Assembly (NCBI GenBank): GCA_017435485.1
Contig: JAFSEY010000010.1
Location: forward strand, 1-64,000
From: Bacilli bacterium
GTDB taxonomy: Bacteria > Bacillota_I > Bacilli_A > RF39 > UBA660
Direction of reading: 5' to 3'
Length of the DNA stretch: 64,000 nucleotides
Shown here: in pieces, positions 41,631 to 50,895 of the stretch
Layout: each line of letters begins with the position of its first letter
Position numbering within the stretch: the first letter of the stretch is position 1
Notes under the pieces: generated by a model
Told to the model about the DNA's origin: nothing
The model's database searches: none
The model's input: the letters and a program-made list of their open reading frames with translations, nothing else
Translations under genes and position numbers: made by a program

Positions 41631-43426
41631 TATTCTTCTCCGCTTAAAACAGCTAGGAATGCTTCCTGAGGGACTTCTACACTACCAACCATTTTCATTT
41701 TCTTTTTACCTTCTTTTTGTTTTTCTAGTAATTTTCTTTTACGCGTAATATCTCCACCATAACATTTTGCTAAAACGTTTTTACGCATAGCACTAATGTT
41801 TTCTCTAGCGATTACTTTACTGCCTATACTAGCTTGAATTGGAACTTGAAACATTTGTCTTGGAATTAATTCTTTTAATTTTTGGGTAATTGCTCTTCCT
41901 CTCGGATAAGCGAAATCTTTATGGACTATAACGCTTAAGGCATCAACAATATCTCCATTTAATAAAACATCCATTTTAACTAAATCACTTGGTTTATAAC
42001 CACATATTTCATAATCAAAAGAAGCATATCCTTTCGTATAACTTTTTAATTTATCAAAGAAATCATATACAATTTCACATAAAGGAATTTCATAATGAAT
42101 ATTAACTCTTGCCTCATCAATATATTCTAATGATTTATAAATACCTCTTTTATTTTGACATAATTCCATAATTGGACCAATATATTCTGATGGTGTAATT
42201 ATATTAGTATAGATATATGGCTCTTCTATTCTATCTATTGTTGCCCGATCAGGCATTTTATTAGGAGAATCTATTTTTATCATTTCTCCATTAGTTAAAT
42301 AAACATCATAGATAACACTTGGACTTGTTGCAATGACATCGATATTAAATTCCCTTTGAATTCTGGTAGTTATAATATCCATATGTAATAAACCTAAGAA
42401 ACCTACTCTAAAACCAAATCCTAAAGCATCAGATGTTTCTGGTTCGTATGACAAAGCCGCATCATTTAATTTTAATTTTTCTAAAGCTTCTTTTAAAGCT
42501 TCAAATAAGTTTGGTTCAATTGGAAATATTCCTGAATAAACCATGGGCTTCATTGGTTTGTACCCGGCAAGTGGTTCGTTACTTAAATTTCTTTCTACTG
42601 TTATAGTATCTCCAACTGCTACTTTAGAAATATCTTTAATACTAGCACATATAAAACCTACTTCGCCACATATTAAACTATCTTTTTTTACTTCTTTTGG
42701 AGTATTAACACCAAGTTCAACTACACCAAAGCTACTTTTAGTTTGAAGCATTTTAATAGTATCAGTTGTTTTTATTTCTCCATCAACTACTTTAACAAGC
42801 AAAATAACACCACGATAAGGATCAAAATAACTATCAAATACTAATGCTCTAGTTTGTCCGGCATTATTGATTTTAGGAGGATTAATTCTAGTTATGACTG
42901 CTTCAATTAATTCTTTTACACCTTCACCAGTTTTTCCACTACAACAAATAATCTCTTCTTCCTTAAACCCCAATACTCTAACTAGTTCTTCTTTTACTTT
43001 TGGCACATCCGCATTAGGTAAATCTATTTTATTAATGACTGGAATAATGGTTAGATCACTTGCTAGAGCTAAATAAAGGTTGGCAAGAGTTTGAGCTTCG
43101 ATACCTTGAGCGGCATCAACTACTAAGATTGCTCCTTCACAAGCTGCCAAGCTTCTTGATACTTCATAAGAAAAATCGACATGCCCCGGAGTATCTATAA
43201 GATTTAAAATAAATTCTTCGTTATTAAAAGTATAATTTAACTTAACAGCATTAAGCTTAATAGTTATACCTCGTTCTCTTTCTAAGTCCATATTATCTAA
43301 AAGTTGTTCTTTCATTTGTCTTTTATCAACAGCTCCAGTTACTTCTAAAATACGATCAGCAAGCGTACTTTTACCATGATCGATATGAGCTATAATACAA
43401 AAGTTTCTAATATTTTTCTGATTCAT
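41630..43426 (-). CDS. lepA: Elongation factor 4 (LepA)
   Basis: A 598-residue translational GTPase: [16 protein letters not shown] (P loop), [34 protein letters not shown], and the LepA-specific C-terminal domain ([32 protein letters not shown]). It back-translocates or remodels stalled ribosomes. ATG 43426 (MNQKNIRNF) has AAGGTG upstream. Its stop overlaps hemW by one base. Confidence 0.97.
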   Translation of the reverse strand: MNQKNIRNFCIIAHIDHGKSTLADRILEVTGAVDKRQMKEQLLDNMDLERERGITIKLNAVKLNYTFNNEEFILNLIDTPGHVDFSYEVSRSLAACEGAILVVDAAQGIEAQTLANLYLALASDLTIIPVINKIDLPNADVPKVKEELVRVLGFKEEEIICCSGKTGEGVKELIEAVITRINPPKINNAGQTRALVFDSYFDPYRGVILLVKVVDGEIKTTDTIKMLQTKSSFGVVELGVNTPKEVKKDSLICGEVGFICASIKDISKVAVGDTITVERNLSNEPLAGYKPMKPMVYSGIFPIEPNLFEALKEALEKLKLNDAALSYEPETSDALGFGFRVGFLGLLHMDIITTRIQREFNIDVIATSPSVIYDVYLTNGEMIKIDSPNKMPDRATIDRIEEPYIYTNIITPSEYIGPIMELCQNKRGIYKSLEYIDEARVNIHYEIPLCEIVYDFFDKLKSYTKGYASFDYEICGYKPSDLVKMDVLLNGDIVDALSVIVHKDFAYPRGRAITQKLKELIPRQMFQVPIQASIGSKVIARENISAMRKNVLAKCYGGDITRKRKLLEKQKEGKKKMKMVGSVEVPQEAFLAVLSGEE

Positions 43427-43476
43427 AAATAACACCTTGTTTAATTATACAATAATTTTATAAAAAAATAAAACAA

Positions 43477-44031
43477 CTAATTAAGTTGTTCTTGTAATTT
43501 CTTTAACGCTTCTAAAAAAGCTTCTTCTTTTTGATAACTAATAACTTGAACATTTATTTTGGGAGTTTCAACTTCAGCTGGAGCAACTAAATTTTCTAGG
43601 TCAACTTTTTTTATGGTTAAATCTCCAAGTGTTTGTTCTTCTTCATAATTTATTTTTAAATTATTAGTTTTTTCAATTAATTCATCATAGCTAATAATTG
43701 CTCTTTGTTCTTGTTCTTCTTCATATTCAGTCATGTCAATTATTCTAGTATCTCTTTGTTCTAAAGCTTCAGTTATTGCTTTTAAATCTAATAATTCTTC
43801 TTTTTCAGTTTCATCTTCAATAAGTGGAGCTATACTAATTGGTTCTTCATTAACAATATCCGATATTTTTACAATATCGTTTTTCACTTCCTCTTCAGGA
43901 TCATTTATTTTAATAAAATAAATTAATGTTACAATTAAAATAATCAATGCTAGCACAGCTAAAAAGAAAACAAAATCTACCCATGATAGGGCCATAAATG
44001 TATTTAAAAAACTTTCTAATCCTAATATCAT
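43477..44031 (-). CDS. Uncharacterised membrane-anchored acidic protein
   Basis: About 184 residues with one N-terminal membrane helix (WVDFVFFLAVLALIILIVTLIYF) and a long, strongly acidic, low-complexity cytoplasmic or extracellular part rich in Glu, Asp and Ile. Toward the end there is a helical segment (YQKEEAFLEALKKLQEQLN). I do not recognise a family. It lies between miaA and lepA in the same direction. Confidence 0.6.
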   Translation of the reverse strand: MILGLESFLNTFMALSWVDFVFFLAVLALIILIVTLIYFIKINDPEEEVKNDIVKISDIVNEEPISIAPLIEDETEKEELLDLKAITEALEQRDTRIIDMTEYEEEQEQRAIISYDELIEKTNNLKINYEEEQTLGDLTIKKVDLENLVAPAEVETPKINVQVISYQKEEAFLEALKKLQEQLN

Positions 44032-44105
44032 AATAATCACTATCTTTCGTTACATTACTATCTTAACACTTAACTTGTCTAAAAGTATACATTTATTTTG
44101 TTGTT

Positions 44106-44954
44106 TTACGCTCCATTGTCGATATATTGTTTGACACATTCTATCGTGTTATTAAAATTATTAAAGTCAACCTCAACCCATTTAACATTTAATTGATGAT
44201 TAAACCATGTATATTGTCTTTTGGCGTAATGACGAGAATTAATTTTAATTTGATAGATAGCCTCATCTAAAGTTATTTCATTATTAAAATACTTAAATAA
44301 TTCTTTATATCCAATCGCCGTATTTAATGCTCTACTATCAGGATATTTTTGATATAAATTCCTAGCTTCTTCAAGCAAGCCATTTTCAATCATTTTATCT
44401 ACACGCTTATTTATAATATCATATAATTTTTCTCTAGAAGTTGTAAGTCCTATTATTTGTGCATCATATAATTTTTTTGTAGTTTTCGGTGAATTTTCCC
44501 TTTTTAAAAAGCTAATTAATCTTTGGCGATTATTTTGATGGATATCAACTTCATGATCCTTTTTTATAGCTAACTTATATAATTCTTCATTTGAATATTT
44601 TTCATAATTCTCATCATTTTGTTTAGCAAATTCATAATCGTATAATAAAGCTTTTAAGTATAATCCTGTTCCACCTACCAAAATAATATTTTTATCTTTA
44701 TTTTCTTCTAATAACTTACGAGCATCTTGTTGATAATTAAAAACTGAATAATTATCATCTAAATTACAAATATCAAATAAATGATGAGGAATATTTTCTT
44801 TTTCTTCTTCAGTTATTTTCGCGGTACCAATATTCATTTCTTGATAAACTTGCATGGCATCACAATTAATTATAATAGCATTATAATATTTTGCTAATTC
44901 AATACTTAATTTTGTTTTACCAACTCCAGTTGGACCTACTATAGCTAAAATCAC
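44106..44954 (-). CDS. miaA: tRNA dimethylallyltransferase
   Basis: A 282-residue enzyme that adds a dimethylallyl group to A37 of tRNAs reading UNN codons. GPTGVGKTKLSIELAKYY, INCDAMQVYQEMNIGTAK, HHLFDICNLDDNYSVFNYQQDA, GGTGLYLKALLY and RQYTWFNHQ are the family motifs in order. GTG 44954 is preferred: AAAGGAA lies nine bases before it. The modification substrate for MiaB (27730) is made here. Confidence 0.95.
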   Translation of the reverse strand: MILAIVGPTGVGKTKLSIELAKYYNAIIINCDAMQVYQEMNIGTAKITEEEKENIPHHLFDICNLDDNYSVFNYQQDARKLLEENKDKNIILVGGTGLYLKALLYDYEFAKQNDENYEKYSNEELYKLAIKKDHEVDIHQNNRQRLISFLKRENSPKTTKKLYDAQIIGLTTSREKLYDIINKRVDKMIENGLLEEARNLYQKYPDSRALNTAIGYKELFKYFNNEITLDEAIYQIKINSRHYAKRQYTWFNHQLNVKWVEVDFNNFNNTIECVKQYIDNGA

Positions 44955-44973
44955 TAAAAACACTTCCTTTTGT

Positions 44974-45200
44974 TTAAATTAGAATACCATAAAACGATGT
45001 AATAAGAAATAAAATTCCTAAAACTAAAGTAAAAACATTTCCTTCAACACAATCAATTTCCCAATATTTATTAGGATTATAAAATATGGTTATATTTTTT
45101 CCCTTTTTCATAAAAAGCCACGATAATGTAAATCGCATTCTTTTTTAACACCATTTACCTTAAATTCAACTCTAGTAACGCTAATTTTTCCCGTTATATA
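44974..45200 (-). pseudogene. Frame-disrupted DUF3592-like remnant
   Basis: Two fragments in different frames make up a small protein of the DUF3592 type. The upstream frame reads TGKISVTRVEFKVNGVKKEC then DLHYRGFL and ends; the other frame continues KKGKNITIFYNPNKYWEIDC, then a membrane helix (TLVLGILFLITSFYGILI). DUF3592 proteins have a strand-rich domain with Y-Y-N-P next to membrane helices, so the pieces fit together after a single-base indel near 45118. The N-terminal part and start codon are missing. It lies between miaA and the secretion cluster. Confidence 0.6.
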
Positions 45201-45231
45201 TTAGCAAACTATTTAAATTAATTCCATAAAT

Positions 45232-45261
45232 AAAAAAAGAAAATTATTAATTTCTTTTTTT
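45232..45261 (-). terminator. Terminator of the WXG100-like operon
   Basis: Long A-rich/T-rich stem (AAAAAAAGAAA / TTTCTTTTTTT) with an inner loop, just after the lysozyme-like gene. Because it is A/T only, it could act in both directions. Confidence 0.65.
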
Positions 45262-45264
45262 ATA

Positions 45265-46215
45265 TTAATAAGATTGTAAAGGTTGATCGTACGGGTTATC
45301 CGTATAAACTCCTGTAGTAAACAACGTGTATTCTGCTTGAACTCTCTTTTGAGCAGCTGTAGAGCTTGCATGTGAATACATACAATCTCTTAATCCTTCA
45401 TTTCCTCCCTCTGCATAAGCGATTATCGCTTCTTCATGTTGTCCACGACCAGTACCTGTTCTATAAACATAACTTGTTAATGCATTAACTTGATCCTCAT
45501 TTAAAGACACATTATGTTCATTTGCAGCAGCAATCACTTGATTTTTCTTACTAACAATTTCTTGATTATATAAACCATCAACAGCGTTTTTTTCTACATA
45601 AATAACCCCATCTTTATTTAAATACGCATCATTACTTAAGTATTTATTGCCATTATTATCTATAACTTGTACACCTTTACTTGCAGCATACGTCCCATTA
45701 TCTGCATAAGCCTTATAATATTCTTTACCATTTATCGTTGTGGTACCTGGGCCCTCACCTTCTAATTCAGTTATCCAATTATTTAACTTGGGTGTCATCC
45801 CTTTTTGAACTTGAGTTTGACTAGAGCTAACATTTGCATTATCTACTTTATCAAAAATAGAAGGAGATGAAACGGCTTTATTAACCGAGCTATTATTAAA
45901 CTCTTGGATTTTAGAAATTATATTATTAATTCTACTAACGATTTCTTCTTCCGATTTTTCATATGATGTTGTTTGTTGCAAAATAAAATCTGATACTTTT
46001 TTAAAGTTACTATTAATTGATTGACTTATGGAATCAACATCACCACTAATTTTATTAAGCATACTATTGATTGTTGAATTGTGTACATTTGAAACAACGC
46101 TCGATATACTATTTTTTACATTAGGAAAATATGTCCCAGTAAGAGAATTTGTATCGCTTTCTAAATTACTATTTACTTGTTTTAAAGTTACTACGTCTAA
46201 ATCTATTCTTGGCAT
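45265..46215 (-). CDS. Putative secreted effector: helical WXG-like domain plus lysozyme-like domain
   Basis: A 316-residue protein. Residues 1-120 are a helical, Ser/Asn-rich coiled-coil region like the N-terminal secretion domain of LXG-type effectors. Residues 141-306 resemble phage-type (GH24) lysozymes: NNWITELEGEGPG with candidate catalytic Glu, YYKAYADNGTYAASKGVQV, SLNEDQVNALTSYVYRTGTG (the Q-x2-A-L-x-S-F/Y-x-Y-N/R-x-G motif), and AAQKRVQAEYTLFTTGVY (R-R-x-x-E-x-x-L-F-x-x-G). No signal peptide. It is the last gene of a four-gene operon with WXG100-like proteins, which suggests export of a wall-degrading enzyme through a type VII-like route. Confidence 0.68.
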   Translation of the reverse strand: MPRIDLDVVTLKQVNSNLESDTNSLTGTYFPNVKNSISSVVSNVHNSTINSMLNKISGDVDSISQSINSNFKKVSDFILQQTTSYEKSEEEIVSRINNIISKIQEFNNSSVNKAVSSPSIFDKVDNANVSSSQTQVQKGMTPKLNNWITELEGEGPGTTTINGKEYYKAYADNGTYAASKGVQVIDNNGNKYLSNDAYLNKDGVIYVEKNAVDGLYNQEIVSKKNQVIAAANEHNVSLNEDQVNALTSYVYRTGTGRGQHEEAIIAYAEGGNEGLRDCMYSHASSTAAQKRVQAEYTLFTTGVYTDNPYDQPLQSY

Positions 46216-46227
46216 TATTTCTCCTCC

Positions 46228-46551
46228 TTACTCTATAATATTATTAACTAATCTTTGAACTTCTTCTAAACCTTGTTGTCCTTCAAGATCAACTTTTGTA
46301 TATTCTTTAATTTTACTATTTAAATAGCTATTTAATTCATTTAAATTTCTTTCTAATGCTTGTCTATGCTCTTCTATTTTTTGACTAAATGTTTTTAATG
46401 GGTTGGCCATATTATCGCTTGCAATACAATTTGCTATTGTTGTAATGTTTGCTGATGAGGCTCTTGAAACTGATTTTAATTTTTCTTTTAATTGGGTTAC
46501 TTGCAGTTCTATTTTAATCATTTCTGCAGTTGTAAATAAAATTTTTCCCAT
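46228..46551 (-). CDS. WXG100-like / LXG-associated helical protein
   Basis: A 107-residue, fully helical protein (ELQVTQLKEKLKSVSRASSA, QKIEEHRQALERNLNELNSY). It lacks the W-x-G turn but has the length and helix-hairpin pattern of partner proteins that accompany LXG effectors. It stands between a WXG100-like gene (11 bases upstream) and the lysozyme-like effector (12 bases downstream). I assign it by size and context, not by a motif. Confidence 0.55.
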   Translation of the reverse strand: MGKILFTTAEMIKIELQVTQLKEKLKSVSRASSANITTIANCIASDNMANPLKTFSQKIEEHRQALERNLNELNSYLNSKIKEYTKVDLEGQQGLEEVQRLVNNIIE

Positions 46552-46562
46552 GATTTATCCTC

Positions 46563-46844
46563 CTATAATGATTGTTGAGAATTTTTCTCAACATAATTTA
46601 TATATTCTATCATAGCTGATGAAAACTCACTGCTATTTTCATAGATTGTTTTTAATCGTGCAGAATTTGTTTTTAAATCTCCATAAAATTTCTGAGCATC
46701 TTCTTGATTTTGATCCCAATAGCTTTTTAAACTTGATAAAATGTTTTCTATTTCATTTTGAATCTCTTGCATTTTAGCAGCATTGTCCTGCAATGACTCT
46801 GATTCTGTTTTAACTTTAGAGGTGTCTTTTATTTGTATTTTCAT
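46563..46844 (-). CDS. WXG100-like protein
   Basis: A 93-residue protein with two helices and a Trp at the turn (SSLKSYWDQNQEDAQKFYGD, W43). The W-x-x-x-x-x-x-D-A form is typical of ESX substrates that keep the Trp but not the Gly. Such proteins are exported as dimers through type VII secretion or act as adaptors for larger effectors. Upstream and downstream spacing of less than 20 bases shows it is in the same operon. Confidence 0.7.
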   Translation of the reverse strand: MKIQIKDTSKVKTESESLQDNAAKMQEIQNEIENILSSLKSYWDQNQEDAQKFYGDLKTNSARLKTIYENSSEFSSAMIEYINYVEKNSQQSL

Positions 46845-46861
46845 ATTTTTATTCCTTTCTT

Positions 46862-47143
46862 TTATCGTCTAGTTGCCATTTCAGCCCTACGCGCAAAGTT
46901 ACTCAAAGTAATACTTAATGATTTTATCGCCACTGTTAAATTCCTTAGTGAATTTATATCTTTTTGTAGTTCATCAATCGCTGATGTCCTATCTTGAGCA
47001 TCTGATTTCCATGCCGATTTTACCTTATTTAATTCTCCTCTTAATCTTTCTTCTAATCTTGTTAATTCATTATTTGTCTGAGTTAAAGTGTCTATATCTG
47101 AATATAATTTCCCAATATCATTTACATCAAAACTATCTCCCAT
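46862..47143 (-). CDS. WXG100-like protein
   Basis: A 93-residue helical protein, first gene of the operon. ELNKVKSAWKSDAQDRT puts a Trp (W45) between the two helices as in WXG100 proteins (W-K-S-D-A in place of W-x-G). ATG 47143 is preceded by ATAGGAGG, so it is preferred to the in-frame upstream start. It probably pairs with the next protein in the operon. Confidence 0.7.
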   Translation of the reverse strand: MGDSFDVNDIGKLYSDIDTLTQTNNELTRLEERLRGELNKVKSAWKSDAQDRTSAIDELQKDINSLRNLTVAIKSLSITLSNFARRAEMATRR

Positions 47144-47169
47144 AAATAATCCTCCTATCATATGTTTTT

Positions 47170-47199
47170 ATTTTAATATAATTTTCTTTAAAGTGTCAA
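47170..47199 (-). promoter_or_regulatory. Promoter of the WXG100-like operon
   Basis: TTGACA and TAAAAT with an 18-base spacer on the minus strand. Confidence 0.75.
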
Positions 47200-47228
47200 T
47201 CCATCTTGTAAAGTTTGACATTTTTAGA

Positions 47229-47258
47229 CAAAAAAAGATTTCTCATTTGAGAAATCTT
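47229..47258 (-). terminator. Terminator of rpoBC
   Basis: A 10-bp perfect stem (AAGATTTCTC / GAGAAATCTT) with a four-base loop and seven T on the minus strand; it starts at the rpoC stop codon. Confidence 0.92.
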
Positions 47259-50200
47259 AATCTTCCATTAATTGGTCTTCTAGAAATTCACTAGCATCTG
47301 ATTCTTTCATAAATTCTTTTTCTAGTAAAAGTTCAATATCACTATATTGTTTTGCACCTGTTCCGGCTGGGATTAATTTACCAATGATAACATTTTCTTT
47401 TAATCCTCTTAAGTAATCAACTGTACCTCTAATAGCGGCATCAGTTAATACTCTTGTTGTTTCTTGGAATGATGCAGCAGATAAGAATGAATCTGTTTCT
47501 AATGATGATTTAGTAATACCTAGCATAATTGGTCTTCCTGTAGCAGGAACTCCACCATTTATGATTACTGGTTTATTTCTTTCGGCAAATTCTCTTAATG
47601 AAATAGTTAAACCATCTACTAAATCAGTATCTCCAGCATCAACAATTCTAATCTTACTAATCATACGTTTAACAATTATTTCGATGTGTTTATCAGAAAT
47701 ATCAACACCTTGTAATTTATAAACGTTTTGAATTTCTTTTAAGATGTATTCTTGAGCAGTTAATGGGTCAGTTACAGCAAGTAGTTCTTTTGGGGCTATA
47801 GAACCTTCTGTTAATTTGTCTCCGGCATTAACACTATCACCTACAGCAACACGTAATTTCATGTTGTAGTTAGTTACATGATCTCTTATACCAGATTCAT
47901 TTTCAACAGAAATTTTATATTTTCCATTTTGATTTTCAATATTAATTACTTTACCAGTAATTTCAGATACTGTTGCTTTATATTTAGGAGTACGAGCTTC
48001 AAATAACTCTTCAACTCTTGGAAGACCTTGAGTAATGTCGTCTCCTCCTGCAACTCCTCCAGTATGGAATGTACGCATTGTAAGTTGTGTTCCTGGTTCT
48101 CCGATTGATTGAGCTGCCATAATACCTACAGCTTCACCAGTTTCAACTAAGTTACCAGTTGCTAAGTTACGTCCATAACATTTTTGACATACACCATTAG
48201 CTGTTTTACAAGTTAATACACTTCTAATTTCGATTGATTTAATACTTGTCTTCTTGATTTTAGCAACGATATTTTCAGTTATCATTTCACCTTTTTCTAA
48301 AATAACTTCTTTAGTTTCAGGATTAATGATTTTTTGAGCTGAATAACGTCCTAAAATACGTTCATATAATGATTCAATTACGGAATTATCTTTGTCATTT
48401 ACTAAATCGTAAACTTCAACCCCTTGAATTGAACCACAATCAAATTCTTTAACAATTATGTCTTGAGCTACATCAACTAAACGTCTTGTTAAATATCCAG
48501 AGTCTGCTGTACGTAATGCTGTATCGGCAGATCCTTTACGTGAACCATGACTTGATAAGAAGAATTCTGATACGCTTAATCCTTCAACGAAGTTAGATGT
48601 GATTGGAATTTCAACGGTAGAACCATCTGGTTTAGCCATTAATCCACGCATACCTGCAAGTTGAACGAAGTTGGAAATAGATCCACGAGCACCTGAGTTC
48701 ATCATCATGAAGATTGGGTTTTCAAAGTCACCTTTGGCCATTTCTTGTAATTCGGCTTTGATTTTATCACTTTGTTTTGTCCAAGCTTCGATTACACTAC
48801 TATATCTTTCTTCTTCCGTAATTAAACCACGTTTAAATTGTTTATTAATTTTATCAACGATTTCTTTACCTTCAGCTATAATAGCTTCTTTAGTTTGACT
48901 TATTTTGATATCAGCAGCTGATACAGTAACACCAGCAACTGTCGAATACTTAAATCCTAAGTCTTTTAATTTATCTAGCATAACTGAAGTTTCTGTTGTT
49001 TTATATCTTTTAAATACTTGAGCAATGATACTTTCTAAGTTTTTCTTAACAAATGGAGTTACAAGTGGCATTTTAGCAATTTCTTCTGGAATATTGCTTC
49101 CCATTTCTAGGAAATATTTATTAGGAGTAATTCCTTCAATATTATCTTTTGTTCCTTCATTAATATATGGGAAAGTATCAGGTAAGATATCATTAAAGAT
49201 TATTTTACCTACAGTTGTTACTAAATATTTATCTTTTTGTTCGTCAGTAAATAATTTATATTTAAATGAACTTACGGGAAGAGCAATTCTTGTATGAAGC
49301 GTAATATCTTTACGATCATAAGCCATTAAAGCTTCATTCGTATTTCTAAATACTTTACCTTCGTTTTCTAGTCCTGCTTCTTCAATTGTTAAATAACAGT
49401 TTCCTAAAACCATGTCTTGTGATGGTGTAACGATTGGTTTTCCATCTTTTGGGTTTAAGATATTGTTAGCACCTAACATTAAGATTCTTGCTTCAGCTTT
49501 TGCTTCTTCAGAAAGTGGTACGTGAACAGCCATTTGGTCTCCGTCGAAGTCAGCATTAAATGCTGTACAAACTAATGGGTGTAAACGAATAGCTTTTCCA
49601 CCAACTAACTTCGGTTCAAATGCTTGAATACCAAGTCTATGTAATGTTGGAGCACGGTTTAACATTACTGGATGTTCGATAATAACATCTTCTACTACAT
49701 CCCAAACTTTTTCATCACGAGATTCGATTAATTTTTTAGCTCCTTTAATATTGTGAGCAAGTCCTCTTTCTACTAATCCATGAATTACATGTGGTTTAAA
49801 TAATTCTAAAGCCATTTCTTTAGGAATACCACATTGATACATCTTTAAGTTTGGTCCAACAACGATAACACTACGTCCTGAGTAGTCAACACGTTTACCA
49901 AGTAAGTTTTGACGGAATCGTCCTTGTTTACCTTTTAGCATATTAGATAAACTCTTAAGTGGTCTGTTACCAGCAGCAGTAATACTTCTTCCTCTTCTTC
50001 CGTTATCGAATAATGAGTCTACTGCTTCTTGAAGCATACGTTTTTCATTTTGAACGATAATTGTTGGAGCTCCAAGTTCTAATAATTTCTTTAAACGATT
50101 ATTTCTATTAATAATACGACGATATAAATCATTTAAATCACTTGTTGCAAATCTTCCACCATCTAATTGAATCATTGGACGAAGCTCTGGCGGAATAACT

Positions 50201-50895
50201 GGTAGAACATCTAAAATCATCCATTCAGGGCGATTTTTCGATTCCGAGAAAGCAACTAAACAATCTAAACGTTTTACTAAACGAATTCTTTTTTGTCCAG
50301 TAGCATTTTCTAATTCTTCTCTTAAATCTTCTATTTCTTTTTCAATATTAACTTCTGTTAATAATGTTTTTATAGCTTCTGCACCCATACCTACTTTAAA
50401 AGCATTTCCATACTTTTCATAGTAAGCACGATATTCTTTATCAGATAGGGTTTGTTTTTTCTCTAAAGGAACATTTCCTGGATCTAATACTACGTAACTT
50501 ACGAAGTATAATACTTCTTCTAAGTCTCTTGGAGACATATCTAGTACAAGTCCCATTTTAGAAGGTACACCTTTAAAGAACCAAATGTGGCTGCAAGGAG
50601 CAGCAAGTTCAATATGTCCCATTCTTTCTCTACGAACTTTAGAACGAGTAACTTCTACTCCACAGCGATCACATACAACATTTTTATATCTTAATCTTTT
50701 ATATTTCCCACATGAACATTCAAAATCTTTTGTTGGTCCAAATATTTTCTCACAAAATAATCCATCACGTTCAGGTTTTAAAGTACGGTAATTGATAGTT
50801 TCTGGTTTTTTTACTTCACCATAAGACCAGCTTCTAATTTTTTCTGGTGAGGCAATTCCTATTTTAATTCCTTTAAATTTACTTACATCTATCAT
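47257..50895 (-). CDS. rpoC: RNA polymerase beta' subunit
   Basis: A 1212-residue subunit of normal Gram-positive size. Zinc ribbon at the N-terminus ([20 protein letters not shown]), double-psi barrel with the catalytic [12 protein letters not shown] around residue 447, bridge helix and trigger loop region ([42 protein letters not shown]), zinc site [13 protein letters not shown]. It overlaps rpoB by four bases (ATGA), so synthesis is coupled. Confidence 0.98.
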   Translation of the reverse strand: MIDVSKFKGIKIGIASPEKIRSWSYGEVKKPETINYRTLKPERDGLFCEKIFGPTKDFECSCGKYKRLRYKNVVCDRCGVEVTRSKVRRERMGHIELAAPCSHIWFFKGVPSKMGLVLDMSPRDLEEVLYFVSYVVLDPGNVPLEKKQTLSDKEYRAYYEKYGNAFKVGMGAEAIKTLLTEVNIEKEIEDLREELENATGQKRIRLVKRLDCLVAFSESKNRPEWMILDVLPVIPPELRPMIQLDGGRFATSDLNDLYRRIINRNNRLKKLLELGAPTIIVQNEKRMLQEAVDSLFDNGRRGRSITAAGNRPLKSLSNMLKGKQGRFRQNLLGKRVDYSGRSVIVVGPNLKMYQCGIPKEMALELFKPHVIHGLVERGLAHNIKGAKKLIESRDEKVWDVVEDVIIEHPVMLNRAPTLHRLGIQAFEPKLVGGKAIRLHPLVCTAFNADFDGDQMAVHVPLSEEAKAEARILMLGANNILNPKDGKPIVTPSQDMVLGNCYLTIEEAGLENEGKVFRNTNEALMAYDRKDITLHTRIALPVSSFKYKLFTDEQKDKYLVTTVGKIIFNDILPDTFPYINEGTKDNIEGITPNKYFLEMGSNIPEEIAKMPLVTPFVKKNLESIIAQVFKRYKTTETSVMLDKLKDLGFKYSTVAGVTVSAADIKISQTKEAIIAEGKEIVDKINKQFKRGLITEEERYSSVIEAWTKQSDKIKAELQEMAKGDFENPIFMMMNSGARGSISNFVQLAGMRGLMAKPDGSTVEIPITSNFVEGLSVSEFFLSSHGSRKGSADTALRTADSGYLTRRLVDVAQDIIVKEFDCGSIQGVEVYDLVNDKDNSVIESLYERILGRYSAQKIINPETKEVILEKGEMITENIVAKIKKTSIKSIEIRSVLTCKTANGVCQKCYGRNLATGNLVETGEAVGIMAAQSIGEPGTQLTMRTFHTGGVAGGDDITQGLPRVEELFEARTPKYKATVSEITGKVINIENQNGKYKISVENESGIRDHVTNYNMKLRVAVGDSVNAGDKLTEGSIAPKELLAVTDPLTAQEYILKEIQNVYKLQGVDISDKHIEIIVKRMISKIRIVDAGDTDLVDGLTISLREFAERNKPVIINGGVPATGRPIMLGITKSSLETDSFLSAASFQETTRVLTDAAIRGTVDYLRGLKENVIIGKLIPAGTGAKQYSDIELLLEKEFMKESDASEFLEDQLMED

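Noticed and set aside
45265-46215. Phage endolysin from a prophage
   Set aside because: No holin, tail or other phage gene is near, and the N-terminal helical domain plus WXG100-like neighbours fit a secreted effector better.
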